A DNA stretch of 64,000 nucleotides, from the NCBI RefSeq assembly GCF_015500055.1, contig NZ_CP045492.1, positions 1,312,501-1,376,500 of the forward strand. Direction: 5' to 3'. A program made the translations under genes and the position numbers. A model generated the notes under the pieces. It searched no databases, had not been told where the DNA came from, and was given only the letters and a program-made list of their open reading frames with translations. Positions 9,272 through 17,347 of this stretch are shown here, one piece after another. This DNA is from Mesorhizobium sp. NBSH29 (GTDB lineage Bacteria; Pseudomonadota; Alphaproteobacteria; Rhizobiales; Rhizobiaceae). The first letter of the stretch is position 1, and each line of letters starts with the position of its first letter.

Positions 9272-9651
9272 CGGCAACTGATTTTTCCATACTCAATTTC
9301 CATGAAACCCAATGGATGAGAGCATTTATCCGACCGGCTTTGGTGCTACTGGCTGGACTGTCGCTGGTCGCAAACACTGCTTCTGCTACGGACCGGATCG
9401 ACCGTGCCCGCGCGAATTACGAAGCCTTGTTGCATGGCCGAATCCAACTGGGCCAGCTTACGCAACAAGAACTCAGAGACATTGTCGACCTGGACGCGGC
9501 TCTCCGGGCGAGAGACGACCGAACACGATCGCAACGCTGCGTCGATGAAGAGGTTGAACGTCTTGGCGGTTCGCCCAGTCGTCTTGCGTGGCGGGTGATC
9601 GATCTCAAATGCCGCGCGGTCGGTGGATCATCGGTCGTACCTGATGATTGA
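9268..9651 (+). CDS. Hypothetical secreted protein
   Basis: A 127-codon frame coupled (ATGA) to the ArsR gene. From an internal ATG at 9316 it reads as a secreted protein: MRAFIRPALVLLAGLSLVANTASA is a good signal peptide, giving a mature charged protein of about 87 residues with two Cys (RCVDEEV and LKCRAV) that could pair. The first 16 residues (MTATDFSILNFHETQ) may be unrelated leader, or the remnant of a lost SRPBCC partner of the ArsR gene. I do not recognise the family. Confidence 0.5.
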   Translation: MTATDFSILNFHETQWMRAFIRPALVLLAGLSLVANTASATDRIDRARANYEALLHGRIQLGQLTQQELRDIVDLDAALRARDDRTRSQRCVDEEVERLGGSPSRLAWRVIDLKCRAVGGSSVVPDD

Positions 9652-9706
9652 TTTGCAATTCGTCACTGGCAAGAGAGCAACGGCCGAAAAAAGGGAGGTG
9701 CAGAAC

Positions 9707-10129
9707 TTGAACGCACATCAAAAGGGAGAGGTGATTTTCGTCGCCGCGGATGAAGGACGTTCATACGACATGGGCCGCATCAAGGCGACCTTCAAAGCGG
9801 ATGGAGAGGAAACCGCCAACCAGTTCTCGATTTCCGAATGGTGGATGGAAGCGAACACGAAGGGTGTGGGCGCGCATTCGCACGACCGGGAGAACGAAAT
9901 TTTCTATGTTCTTGACGGCACGATGAGCTTTCTGATCGGCGACACGAGGCGCGACGCGAACAAGGGTAGCTTCATCTTCGTCCCGGCGGGCGTTGAGCAC
10001 GATTTCGAAAACCGGAGCCAAGAGCGCGCCGGAGTCCTGAATATCTTCTCTCCGGGCGCATTCGAAGCGAACATGCCCAAGATCGTGGAGTGGTTCGCTG
10101 AACATCCCCCAGAGGATGCCGTTCGGTAG
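9707..10129 (+). CDS. Cupin-domain protein
   Basis: Single-domain cupin of 140 residues. Both cupin motifs are visible: motif 1, GAHSHDRENEIFYVLDGTM with the two His and the Glu of the metal site, and motif 2, GSFIFVPAGVEHDF. The substrate is unknown; small cupins of this kind act as dioxygenases, isomerases or sensors. I prefer the TTG at 9707 as start because GGGAGG lies 8 bp upstream and it clears the previous gene; the open frame also allows ATG at 9644, but that overlaps the preceding gene. Confidence 0.8.
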   Translation: MNAHQKGEVIFVAADEGRSYDMGRIKATFKADGEETANQFSISEWWMEANTKGVGAHSHDRENEIFYVLDGTMSFLIGDTRRDANKGSFIFVPAGVEHDFENRSQERAGVLNIFSPGAFEANMPKIVEWFAEHPPEDAVR

Positions 10130-10138
10130 AATTGCAAT

Positions 10139-10579
10139 ATGACAACCAACCCCCAAAAATCAGCGCATGTCACCTACTTCTTCGAAGCCGCGCCCGAAGA
10201 CGTGTTTGATGCATGGTTGGATCCCACCCTTATTGCGCAGTGGATGTTCGACCCCGCGTATCGCGAACAGCGGGCGAAAGATATCCAGCTTGATGCGCGG
10301 GTTGGTGGCAGCTTCACATTCGAACTGTCGCGCGACGGGGCACCCATCGTTTACACTGGGATCTTCATCGAGATATCCCGCCCCACGCGCTTGGTCCTGA
10401 CCTGGCAGGTAGTCGGACGCGGGCGCGATACCGTGGTGGACGTAACTATCGAACCGCGAGACCGCGGGGCTTTCCTCACACTTGTCCATAGTCTTGGCGC
10501 GGTTCCCGAGCGCATCGTCGAGGAAGTCGAACAAGACTGGAGTGCTGACTTTGCGAGCCTTGCAAGGCTGTTGAACTGA
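10139..10579 (+). CDS. SRPBCC (AHSA1-like) protein
   Basis: A 146-residue START/Bet v1-like ligand-binding protein. Typical features: VTYFFEAAPEDVFDAWLDPTLIAQWM at the start, DARVGGSFTFEL in the middle, VLTWQV, and the C-terminal helix QDWSADFASLARLLN. The ligand is unknown. It starts 9 bp after the cupin gene, so both are probably co-transcribed. It could be the functional partner of the ArsR gene at 8933, separated by the two intervening genes. Confidence 0.85.
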   Translation: MTTNPQKSAHVTYFFEAAPEDVFDAWLDPTLIAQWMFDPAYREQRAKDIQLDARVGGSFTFELSRDGAPIVYTGIFIEISRPTRLVLTWQVVGRGRDTVVDVTIEPRDRGAFLTLVHSLGAVPERIVEEVEQDWSADFASLARLLN

Positions 10580-10667
10580 TGGCCGGTCACGAGGACAAAA
10601 TCATGATCGTCTCGCAATTTCCAATATTTGGGCTCTTGCCTGGACCAATTACGATATCGAGGAGAGC

Positions 10668-11561
10668 ATGAGGATGTGGTGGCGGGCAATCATACTGGCA
10701 GTCTCATCGATGACCGCGATCCCCTGTCAGGCGCAGGAGCTTCCGTTTGCGGCCGCTGGCGAACCGGTGGTGATCGGACAGGGGTACGATGTCCCTTCAC
10801 AGGCAATGCGGGGTCTGCGCCGGGTAAATATCATGCTACCGACCGACTACGACGATCCTGAACAGGCCAACGCAAAGTATCCGGTTCTCTACCTGTTGGA
10901 TGGTGGATCGGGGTGGCAGGATTTCGCCCATATCGCGAGCATGGTGCAGCAAGGAGGGACGTGGGGAGCGAACGTCCCGATGATAGTGGTTGGCATTCAG
11001 AGCGAGGATCGCAGGGCGGAGTTCACCCAGCCCTCAAGTGATCCGGCCGAGATCAAAGATTTTCCCACGAGCGGCGACGCAGACACCTTCAGGCGCTTCC
11101 TTGTCGAAGAGCTTCGCCCCGCCATCGATGCAATATATCGAACCAAGGGCGACAATGCGGTCATGGGCGAATCGCTTGCGGCGCTGTTCGTGGTCGATGT
11201 TGCGCTGCGGCACGCTGAAGACTTCAGCCACTATATCGCGATCAGCCCCAGCCTCTGGTGGGATGGCGGCAATCTACCCCGTGATGCGCGCACTCTGCTT
11301 TCGGTGTCCCAGCAACCCGAGCGCTCCATCTGGCTCTCCATGGCCGACGAAGGTGGGGCGATGCAACAGGGCATGGACCGCTTGGTCGAAGCACTGAAGG
11401 CCAACCAGAATTCCAGCATCAACTGGGATTACACGGCGTTCCCCAACGAACGCCATGCAACGATTTATCATCCGGCGGCGACACAAGCGATCCGTTCTAT
11501 GTTTCCGCCGCAGCCAACGAATGATGAAGAAGTTGCGAGTGAAATTGGGAGCCAAGGATAG
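10668..11561 (+). CDS. Secreted alpha/beta-hydrolase, esterase D-like
   Basis: Protein of 297 residues with a signal peptide (residues 1-22, cleavage after CQA). It belongs to the putative esterase family (EstD/Fes/IroE type): an INIMLPTDYDD-like strand (RRVNIMLPTDY), YPVLYLLDGG, and a nucleophile elbow G-E-S with Ser169 in AVMGESLAALF; His263 in NERHATIYH is the likely catalytic His. It probably hydrolyses esters or siderophore-type substrates in the periplasm; the substrate cannot be told from sequence. A GAGAG site precedes the ATG. Confidence 0.82.
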   Translation: MRMWWRAIILAVSSMTAIPCQAQELPFAAAGEPVVIGQGYDVPSQAMRGLRRVNIMLPTDYDDPEQANAKYPVLYLLDGGSGWQDFAHIASMVQQGGTWGANVPMIVVGIQSEDRRAEFTQPSSDPAEIKDFPTSGDADTFRRFLVEELRPAIDAIYRTKGDNAVMGESLAALFVVDVALRHAEDFSHYIAISPSLWWDGGNLPRDARTLLSVSQQPERSIWLSMADEGGAMQQGMDRLVEALKANQNSSINWDYTAFPNERHATIYHPAATQAIRSMFPPQPTNDEEVASEIGSQG

Positions 11562-11710
11562 TGCGATGGGTGAGATTCACGCGCGCATGAGACACGTGAA
11601 ATTTGCGAAAACAAGCGGCAGCGACCCAGCCGATCTTGTTCGCAGTACCGTTTGTAGCGATCAACTTGATCAATGGTCGCCACCAGTCTGAAGTTAAAGG
11701 AAACGCATCA

Positions 11711-12127
11711 ATGTCAAATTCTCCCAATCTGTTTGTGCAGGCATACTTTCATGGAACCAAGGCCAACCTGAAAGTTGGAAGCATGATCCAGGTAGGCTAC
11801 CGATCAAATTTTACCGATACACAGCCCCTTTCGTGGGTCTATTTCTCGGCTACTCTGGATGCGGCAATCTGGGGAGCTGAACTTTCGTCTGGCGATGCGG
11901 CTGAACGCATATATGTCGTCGAGCCGACCGGACCCATCGTCGATGATCCCAACCTTACGGACAAGAAATTTCCCGGCAATCCGTCAATGTCCTATCGCTC
12001 GCGTGAGCCTCTCAGAATCATTGCTGAAGTGACGAAGTGGCAAGGACACACACCCGAACAGGTTAAAGGCATGAAGGATGGGCTCGCCCGCATGAAAGCG
12101 GAAGGCACTGGCGCAATCATCGACTAG
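11711..12127 (+). CDS. arr: NAD(+)--rifampin ADP-ribosyltransferase Arr
   Basis: Cytoplasmic enzyme of 138 residues that inactivates rifamycins by ADP-ribosylating the C23 hydroxyl with NAD+. Family landmarks in order: YFHGTKANLKVG, a GYRSNF segment, VYFSATLDAAIWGAEL, IYVVEPTGPIVDDPNLTDKKFPGNP and MSYRSREPLRI, nearly collinear with known Arr proteins and of normal length. The start at 11711 has AAAGGA upstream; the open frame runs further 5' without coding character. It lies among mobile cargo. Identification is very secure; whether it is expressed and confers resistance is not shown by sequence. Confidence 0.95.
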   Translation: MSNSPNLFVQAYFHGTKANLKVGSMIQVGYRSNFTDTQPLSWVYFSATLDAAIWGAELSSGDAAERIYVVEPTGPIVDDPNLTDKKFPGNPSMSYRSREPLRIIAEVTKWQGHTPEQVKGMKDGLARMKAEGTGAIID

Positions 12128-12282
12128 GTGATTCATCCCCGGTGCGAACCAGTCAGTTGCCATTGTTTTCTGACGGCTTGCCTGGCCGAATTGCGCAGCC
12201 CCGGGCGGACCTGTGTTGAAAAGAGAAGTGGCCGCAGAGGTTTTGGATATGGTGAGAAATGCCGCACACGAGATGAAAGCCC

Positions 12283-12290
12283 GCATGCGG
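12283..12290. repeat. Left target-site duplication of the IS
   Basis: GCATGCGG immediately outside the left terminal repeat; an identical copy lies at 13663-13670. Confidence 0.9.
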
Positions 12291-13662
12291 GATCGTGTCC
12301 CACCAAGTGGTGTAGCGGGCCGTGAGGATCACCGTGACGTCCGCTTCGGGCCTGCTTGATCAGCGCGCCACGACGGGCAGGCTGACGATTGCATCATCGC
12401 TCACCGGCGCCATGGTTTCCAGTGTCATGTATCGACCCCGTTGAACGGCCCATTCATCGTTCTGTTCGAGGAGCAGCGCGCCGACCAGGCGAATGATCGC
12501 GTCGTCGTTGGGAAAGATGCCGACGACGTCGGTGCGGCGCTTGATCTAGCCGTTGAGACGTTCGATCGGATTGGTCGAGTGCAGCTTGGTGCGGTGCTCC
12601 TTCGGGAAGGACATATAGGCGAGCACGTCGTGCTCGGCGTCATCCATGATCGTTGCCAGCTTGGGCACCTTCGGCCTGATCTGGTCCGCCACCGCACGCC
12701 ACTGGGTGCTTGCCGCCTCGGCTGTCGGCTGGGCGAAGGCGGTGGCGATGAAAGCCGAGACGACACCGCGACCGCTCTTGCCGGCATGGGCCGCGACGTT
12801 GCGCTGGAAGTGGACCCTGCACCTTTGCCATGTGGCGGACAGCACCTTCGTTACCGCCGCCTTGATGCCTTCATGTGCGTCGGAGATCACGAGCTTCACA
12901 CCCCGCAGGCCGCGCCGGGTCAGCTTGCGCAAGAACTCCGTCCAGATCGGCTCGGCCTCGGAGGTGCCGATCTCCAAGCCCAGTATCTCGCGGCGTCCGT
13001 CCGAGTTCACGCCGATGGCGATGATGGCAGCGACCGACACGATCCGACCACCGCGCCGGACCTTGAGATAGGTGGCGTCGATCCAGAGATACGGCCAATC
13101 GCCTTCGATCGGCCGGTCGAGGAAGGCCTTCACCTTGCCGTCGATCTCTTCACACAAACGGCTGACCTGGCTCTTCGAGATGCCGCTCATGCCCATCGCC
13201 TTGACCAGGTCGTCGACGGAACGCGTTGAGATGCCCTGAATATAGGCCTCCTGGATTACAGCGGTCAGCGCCTTCTCCGCCATCCGGCGCGGCTCCAGGA
13301 AACCGGGAAAGTAGGTGCCCTTGCGCAGCTTCGGGATGCGCAGATCGACTGTGCCAGCCCGCGTCTCCCAATCTCGATCGCGGTAACCGTTCCGCTGGGC
13401 ACGGCGCATCGCGCTCTTCTCGCCGTAGGCCGCGCCTGTGGTGGCGCCGACCTCCAGCTCCATGAGGCGTTCCGCGGCAAAGCCGATCATCTCTCGCAGC
13501 AGATCGGCGTCAGGGGTCTTCTCGACGAAGTCCCGCAGGTTCATAATGTCGTTGGTCATCGGGGGTCTCTCCGGTCCAGGTTGGTGTCAACAACCAGACC
13601 CTACCGGACTATCGCCGGTGACCACCTCAGCCAGAACCTACACCACCCCCGGGGACACGATC
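12291..13662 (-). mobile_element. IS256-family insertion sequence, complete with TIRs and TSD
   Basis: A 1372-bp element. Imperfect 25-bp terminal inverted repeats lie at 12291-12315 and 13638-13662; both start GATCGTGTCCC and end GTGGTGTAG with a diverged centre. An 8-bp direct repeat, GCATGCGG, flanks it at 12283-12290 and 13663-13670, the duplication length expected of IS256 elements and evidence that it moved here by transposition. The single transposase gene runs on the minus strand and is interrupted by a stop codon. Confidence 0.93.
12360..13559 (-). pseudogene. IS256-family transposase with an in-frame amber codon
   Basis: A mutator-type DDE transposase. The visible order is [19 protein letters not shown], a zinc-finger-free N-terminus, the first catalytic Asp in [11 protein letters not shown], the second in [14 protein letters not shown], the conserved C-H pair ([10 protein letters not shown]), and NPIERLNG. 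There a TAG replaces what is normally GAG (12546-12548, codon 338). The same frame continues for 61 more codons (IKRRTDVVGIFPNDDAII, then LLLEQNDEW) to TGA at 12360-12362, giving the expected 399 residues. A single base change has therefore truncated the protein next to its third catalytic region. Activity would need suppression or help in trans. Confidence 0.9.
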
Positions 13663-13670
13663 GCATGCGG
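13663..13670. repeat. Right target-site duplication of the IS
   Basis: GCATGCGG immediately outside the right terminal repeat; identical to 12283-12290. Confidence 0.9.
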
Positions 13671-14152
13671 CTCGATCTGCGCAATTCCAGGAAGGCGCGT
13701 CGGACGGATGAAGCTAAGCTGATTGGTGCACTTTTGGCAGCGATCGACAATGCCGATGCCCCCCGATAAAGGCGGACAATGGGTCGAAAGATGGACATCG
13801 TTTCTTTGAAAGGTCGGCTGAAATCGAGCGACTGGCCTTAGGTTCCGAGCAGTTGCAAGCGATCCTATTGGCTGAAATCCAAGAGCGAGCCAATGCGGCT
13901 GACGAAATGGAACGCGTCGGCAGGCCAGATATTGGCGAAAGGCTTCGCGCCGATGCATTGTTCGCAAAACGCTATATCGAGTGACGAAACAATTGCGAAC
14001 GATCTCAACCTGGCATTCGGCGTACGACAACCGCGACGGACAAGACGGGGATGTTTCATGGAAATTGGCTCGTATCCGCGGTTCGGGTAACCTCGGTGAA
14101 TGCACTTCCAAGATGCCTGAACAGCTTGGCAAATAGCAGGATCAGTGCATGA

Positions 14153-14182
14153 TTGACACATCACCATACCAATCGGTATGGT
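14153..14182 (+). promoter_or_regulatory. tetR promoter, probably leaderless
   Basis: TTGACA at 14153-14158, an 18-bp spacer, then TATGGT at 14177-14182. Seven bases further is the first ATG (14189), so transcription would begin at or next to the start codon. No Shine-Dalgarno sequence is present. The element is covered by the TetR operator. Confidence 0.6.
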
Positions 14183-14186
14183 GATG
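14159..14186. promoter_or_regulatory. Perfect TetR-type operator palindrome
   Basis: Perfect inverted repeat with 12-bp arms, CATCACCATACC, around the 4-bp centre AATC. It lies over the spacer and -10 element of the tetR promoter and ends 3 bp before the ATG, so bound repressor would block its own transcription and that of the downstream genes. Confidence 0.85.
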
Positions 14187-14188
14187 GC

Positions 14189-14842
14189 ATGATGGCGAAC
14201 GAAACCGAGTCCACACCCAAACTTCCCTCCCGCGAGAAACTTCTTCTCGCGGCAATCAAACTTGTGCGCGAGCGCGGCTTTGCAGCCACGTCGGTCGAAG
14301 ATCTGTGTCGCGCTGCGGGGGTTACAAAAGGATCGTTCTTTCACCACTTCGCGACCAAGGAAGAGCTGGGCGTTGCGGCAACACACCGCTGGGGCGCGCT
14401 GGCCTCCGAGATGTTCGCCGCAATCCCATGGCGTGACCCGGTCGATCCGGTCGATCGAGTCCTGGCTTATCTCGAACTGCGGAGATCGCTTCTTGTTGGT
14501 GAGATCGCTGAGTTCACCTGTTTCGCCGGCACGCTCGTGCAAGAGGCCCACGCGACAAGCGATGCGATCCGCCGAGCCTGTGACGAAATCATTACGGATG
14601 GTGCACGGATCATCGAAGCCGATCTGGTTGAGGCGTTTCGCGCCTATGGCTCGGGTGACGAAGACCATGCCACCAGCTTGGCTTTGCATGTGCAAGCCGT
14701 GATCCAAGGGGCCCTTGTCATGGCAAAAGCCAAAGGCACGGCTGATGTCGCGATCGAGAGCGTGGACCACCTGCGCCGCTACATCGAAATGCTCTTCTCT
14801 CGGAATGATACTGAAATTCGTGCAGGAGTAGATCAACCATGA
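14189..14842 (+). CDS. TetR-family transcriptional repressor
   Basis: A 217-residue regulator. The N-terminal HTH is standard: KLLLAAIKLVRERGFAATSV, DLCRAAGVTKGSFFHHFATK, EELGVAA. The C-terminal ligand domain (TLVQEAHATSDAIRRACDEI) resembles the TetR_C group with AcuR-like members. Two adjacent ATGs (14189 and 14192) are possible starts; the promoter position favours a leaderless message from the first. The stop overlaps the ATG of the next gene (ATGA), so the DUF1761 gene is a likely target together with tetR itself. Confidence 0.9.
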   Translation: MMANETESTPKLPSREKLLLAAIKLVRERGFAATSVEDLCRAAGVTKGSFFHHFATKEELGVAATHRWGALASEMFAAIPWRDPVDPVDRVLAYLELRRSLLVGEIAEFTCFAGTLVQEAHATSDAIRRACDEIITDGARIIEADLVEAFRAYGSGDEDHATSLALHVQAVIQGALVMAKAKGTADVAIESVDHLRRYIEMLFSRNDTEIRAGVDQP

Positions 14843-15243
14843 TGATCTGGTTTGGGAGCGTGTTGGCCGGAGCGGTACTGGCTTTCGTTGTCGGAGCCAT
14901 TTGGTACGGTTTACTTTTCGGCGGGGCTGCCGCGTCTCTAAGCCCCGCCTACGCTGAAGCCGCGACACCACAGGCGTCGACGTTAGCTTTTGAAGCGCTC
15001 CGATGCCTGGGACTGGCAGCGGCGCTGGCGGTTCTGATCCGCTGGATCGGGATCGAAAGCCTGTCGGGCTCCCTTCTCCTTGCCTTGCTTGTCTGGGCCG
15101 GGTTTCAGGCCGCAGGCCTTGCAGGCGCGGTCGTCCACGAAGGCTACCCGGCGAAGCTCTACGCAATCCATGCAGGAGACGCGTTGGCCAAGGCGGTCGT
15201 GGCCAGCCTTTCCATCGCGTTCCTCACAACTCGTTTCGGCTGA
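14839..15243 (+). CDS. DUF1761 membrane protein
   Basis: Small integral membrane protein of 134 residues with four hydrophobic helices (IWFGSVLAGAVLAFVVGAIW; LGLAAALAVLIRWIG; LLLALLVWAGFQAAGLAGAV; ALAKAVVASLSIAFL) and the AIWYGLLFG signature near the start. DUF1761 proteins have no known function; being coupled to a TetR gene suggests a drug- or stress-induced membrane role (inference). A second in-frame ATG lies at 14842. Confidence 0.82.
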   Translation: MMIWFGSVLAGAVLAFVVGAIWYGLLFGGAAASLSPAYAEAATPQASTLAFEALRCLGLAAALAVLIRWIGIESLSGSLLLALLVWAGFQAAGLAGAVVHEGYPAKLYAIHAGDALAKAVVASLSIAFLTTRFG

Positions 15244-15323
15244 ACCGGAATGCTGGCGTCTATTGCAACTTACAGGTCCATCCGCAGAACCTTAAGCGCT
15301 CCGTGCCCTATCAGGAGAGCCTC

Positions 15324-16133
15324 ATGCCCGAACAAGTAATCTCCAGAGATGGCACCCTCATTGCTTTCGAGCGCAGTGGGAGTGGCCCGGCCATAATCCT
15401 CATCAGCGGAATTCTGAGCGACCGCAGCGGGGTCGCGGCGCTCAGCAAGGCACTGTCAGACCATTTCACGACATTCGCGGTGGACCGGCGCGGACGAGGC
15501 GACAGCGGTGATGGGGCGTCCTATTCCGTTACCCGCGAAATCGAGGATATCACCGCCATGATCGTGACGGCTGGCAGCCGTCCGGCGCTTTTCGGGCACT
15601 CCTCAGGCGCGGCATTGGCACTCCATGCCGCTGCCAATGGTCTGCCGATCGGAAGCCTCATTCTCTATGAACCACCGTTCTCGCCCGAGGATGCGCCGAA
15701 AGTGGAAGATTCCTACGTCGCCGAGGTGCGAGGCCACTTGAACGTCGGCCGTCACGCAGCGGCGATCAAAGCCTTCCTCGCCGCATCGGGCGTGCCGGAC
15801 GAAATGGCTGCGGCGATGGCCACCGACAACGCGCGTTTGCGCGCCGCCCCGAGCATGTCGAACGATCTCGACCTCATGGGCATATCGACGGGCGGCCGTC
15901 TGCCCGTTGAGATCGCGCGAAGGGTCGCCGTGCCTACACTCATCCTGACCGGTGATCAGAGCCCCGAATTCTTCGGTGCCACCGCCGAACGTCTGGGCCA
16001 GTTGATCCCCGATGCGCGGGTTGCCGTCCTCACCGGCGCGGACCACTCGGCCGCACCTGAGATCGTCGCACCAGCGGTGGCGACCTTTCTGATCGAGATG
16101 CATCAGGACAGGGTCAGGAGAGGGTCAGGATAG
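15324..16133 (+). CDS. Alpha/beta-fold hydrolase
   Basis: Cytoplasmic hydrolase of 269 residues. It has the strand RDGTLIAFERSGSGPAIILI, the segment FAVDRRGRGDSGDG, the nucleophile elbow GHSSG with Ser93, LILTGDQSPEFF carrying the acid-loop region, and ADHSAAPEIV with the catalytic His. It looks like the haloperoxidase/esterase group; the substrate is unknown. The start at 15324 has AGGAG upstream; the longer open frame is not coding in character. It lies 80 bp after the DUF1761 gene, possibly in the same TetR-controlled unit. Confidence 0.87.
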   Translation: MPEQVISRDGTLIAFERSGSGPAIILISGILSDRSGVAALSKALSDHFTTFAVDRRGRGDSGDGASYSVTREIEDITAMIVTAGSRPALFGHSSGAALALHAAANGLPIGSLILYEPPFSPEDAPKVEDSYVAEVRGHLNVGRHAAAIKAFLAASGVPDEMAAAMATDNARLRAAPSMSNDLDLMGISTGGRLPVEIARRVAVPTLILTGDQSPEFFGATAERLGQLIPDARVAVLTGADHSAAPEIVAPAVATFLIEMHQDRVRRGSG

Positions 16134-16352
16134 CGCATAAGACCGAAAATCATTTGTCAGGAGAAGGCACATAGTAACCATCATCATCTTCGAAATTTCG
16201 CCAGATAGCGACACGGTTTTAACCGGAAACATGTGCGTGCCCGGTACAGTAAAAGTACTGGATGGCATGCTTTCAGTATCCGCTTTGTACACCGCCGCTA
16301 AAGCTTGTGGCGACCTAAGATCATGATTGCTCAAAACTGAAGAGGAAAACAA

Positions 16353-16856
16353 ATGCTAACCCTTCCCAGGATTGTTGACCGCCCTGCGGTAACCTACGTC
16401 GCGCTGAAGGCCGACGTCACGCTTCCTTTCGACGGTCAGATCCCCGCAATTCTAAAACGCCTTTTCTCACACATCGAAAATAACAAGTTGAAAGAAGGCG
16501 GGCCAATTTTCTTCAAGCATAATGTAATCAACATGCCGGATATTGAGATGGAGTTCGGAGTGCCGGTCGACCAAGCTGTCGCGCCTTTCGAAGACTTCAC
16601 GAGCGGCATCCTTCCCGCGGGGCGGTATGCTGAAATCACATATTTTGGGCCCTATGAGAATCTCATTATGGTCAATGGCGTTCTTATCGGGTGGGCCTGT
16701 CAGGCTGGTCTGATTTTCGATTCCGGGCATAAAGATGGTGGCGAGTGGTTCGCAAATCGTCTTGAAATCTACCATAATGGTCCTGACGAAGAGCCAGATC
16801 CGCAAAAGCTGCAAACCACCGTAACGATCAAACTACGGGATGAAGGTTGTCACTGA
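16353..16856 (+). CDS. GyrI-like / AraC effector-binding domain protein
   Basis: Stand-alone small-molecule-binding domain of 167 residues. It begins with the typical IVDRPAVTYVALKADVTL, followed by an IGVPV-like strand (EFGVPVDQAV), PAGRYAEITYFGPYENL and the C-terminal RLEIYHNGPDEEPDPQKLQT. Such proteins bind hydrophobic drugs or inhibit gyrase-targeting toxins; some are hydrolases. No linked HTH domain. It is preceded by a 219-bp gap in which I see no gene. Confidence 0.8.
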   Translation: MLTLPRIVDRPAVTYVALKADVTLPFDGQIPAILKRLFSHIENNKLKEGGPIFFKHNVINMPDIEMEFGVPVDQAVAPFEDFTSGILPAGRYAEITYFGPYENLIMVNGVLIGWACQAGLIFDSGHKDGGEWFANRLEIYHNGPDEEPDPQKLQTTVTIKLRDEGCH

Positions 16857-16990
16857 TTGCTCGTCATTGGTTCGTTCCACGTTCAGATCGTGACCAGAAC
16901 TGCGCTTCGGCTATTTAGGGGTGTGGCTCTGGGCGTTTGGCGCAGAGTTGGTTGAATTTTTCGGTCCCCGGCCTGAATGGAAAAGGAAAG

Positions 16991-17347
16991 ATGATTGCAA
17001 AGCCGACATTTCAGACAGTTACCCTATTCGCGGAGAACTTCGCGCCTTGCCGGGAGTTTTATTTGTCGTCCCTGAACATGCCGATTGTGTTTGAGGACAA
17101 GGTGTCAGCAGTGTTCGACTTTGGCGGCATCATGATCAATGCGTTGGCCCTCTCGGGAGCCAATGAGCTTGTAAGACCGCACGCAGCACCGAGCAAAACG
17201 GCAGCCAGCCTACAAGTGGGCGTTCGCCACACAGTTGGCGGTCTTCAAGGCCGATGGCGCCCTTTCCGAACGAAAAAGCGCCTGATGTTACAACCTGATC
17301 GGTCTTTTGACAGGGTCTGCAACGATAACCGTAGGAGGCAATTATGA
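16991..17347 (+). pseudogene. Truncated VOC-family (glyoxalase-like) gene, copy 1
   Basis: The first roughly 66 codons are the N-terminal half of a VOC metalloprotein: KPTFQTVTLFAENFAPCREF, MPIVFEDKVSAVFDFGGI, INALALSGANELV. The second beta-alpha-beta-beta-beta module is missing: from about 17185 the frame enters unrelated sequence (KTAASLQVGVRHTVGG) and runs to a TGA that overlaps the ATG of the next gene. It is about two-thirds identical by eye to the fragment at 18047. The coupling to the RibD-like gene would still allow translational reinitiation. Confidence 0.65.

Larger units (their letters stand above)
12249..13984 (+). pseudogene. YqeY/GatB-like gene, split by an IS and frameshifted
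   Basis: If the IS element and one 8-bp duplication are removed, the flanks join in frame: MVRNAAHEMKARMR (12249-12290) continues after 13670 as LDLRNSRKARRTDEAKLIGA then LLAAIDNADAP. This matches the start of GatB/YqeY-type proteins. It then stops at TAA, but adding one C to the C6 run at about 13760 restores the frame through FFERSAEIERL, LQAILLAEIQERANAADEME and RLRADALFAKRYIE to TGA at 13982-13984, the rest of the family pattern. The gene is thus broken twice. YqeY-like proteins resemble the tRNA-binding tail of GatB; their role is unclear. It was probably read downstream of arr. Confidence 0.7.

Noticed and set aside
12441-13229. 262-codon plus-strand frame inside the IS
   Set aside because: Antisense to the IS256 transposase; no similarity to known IS accessory proteins recognised.
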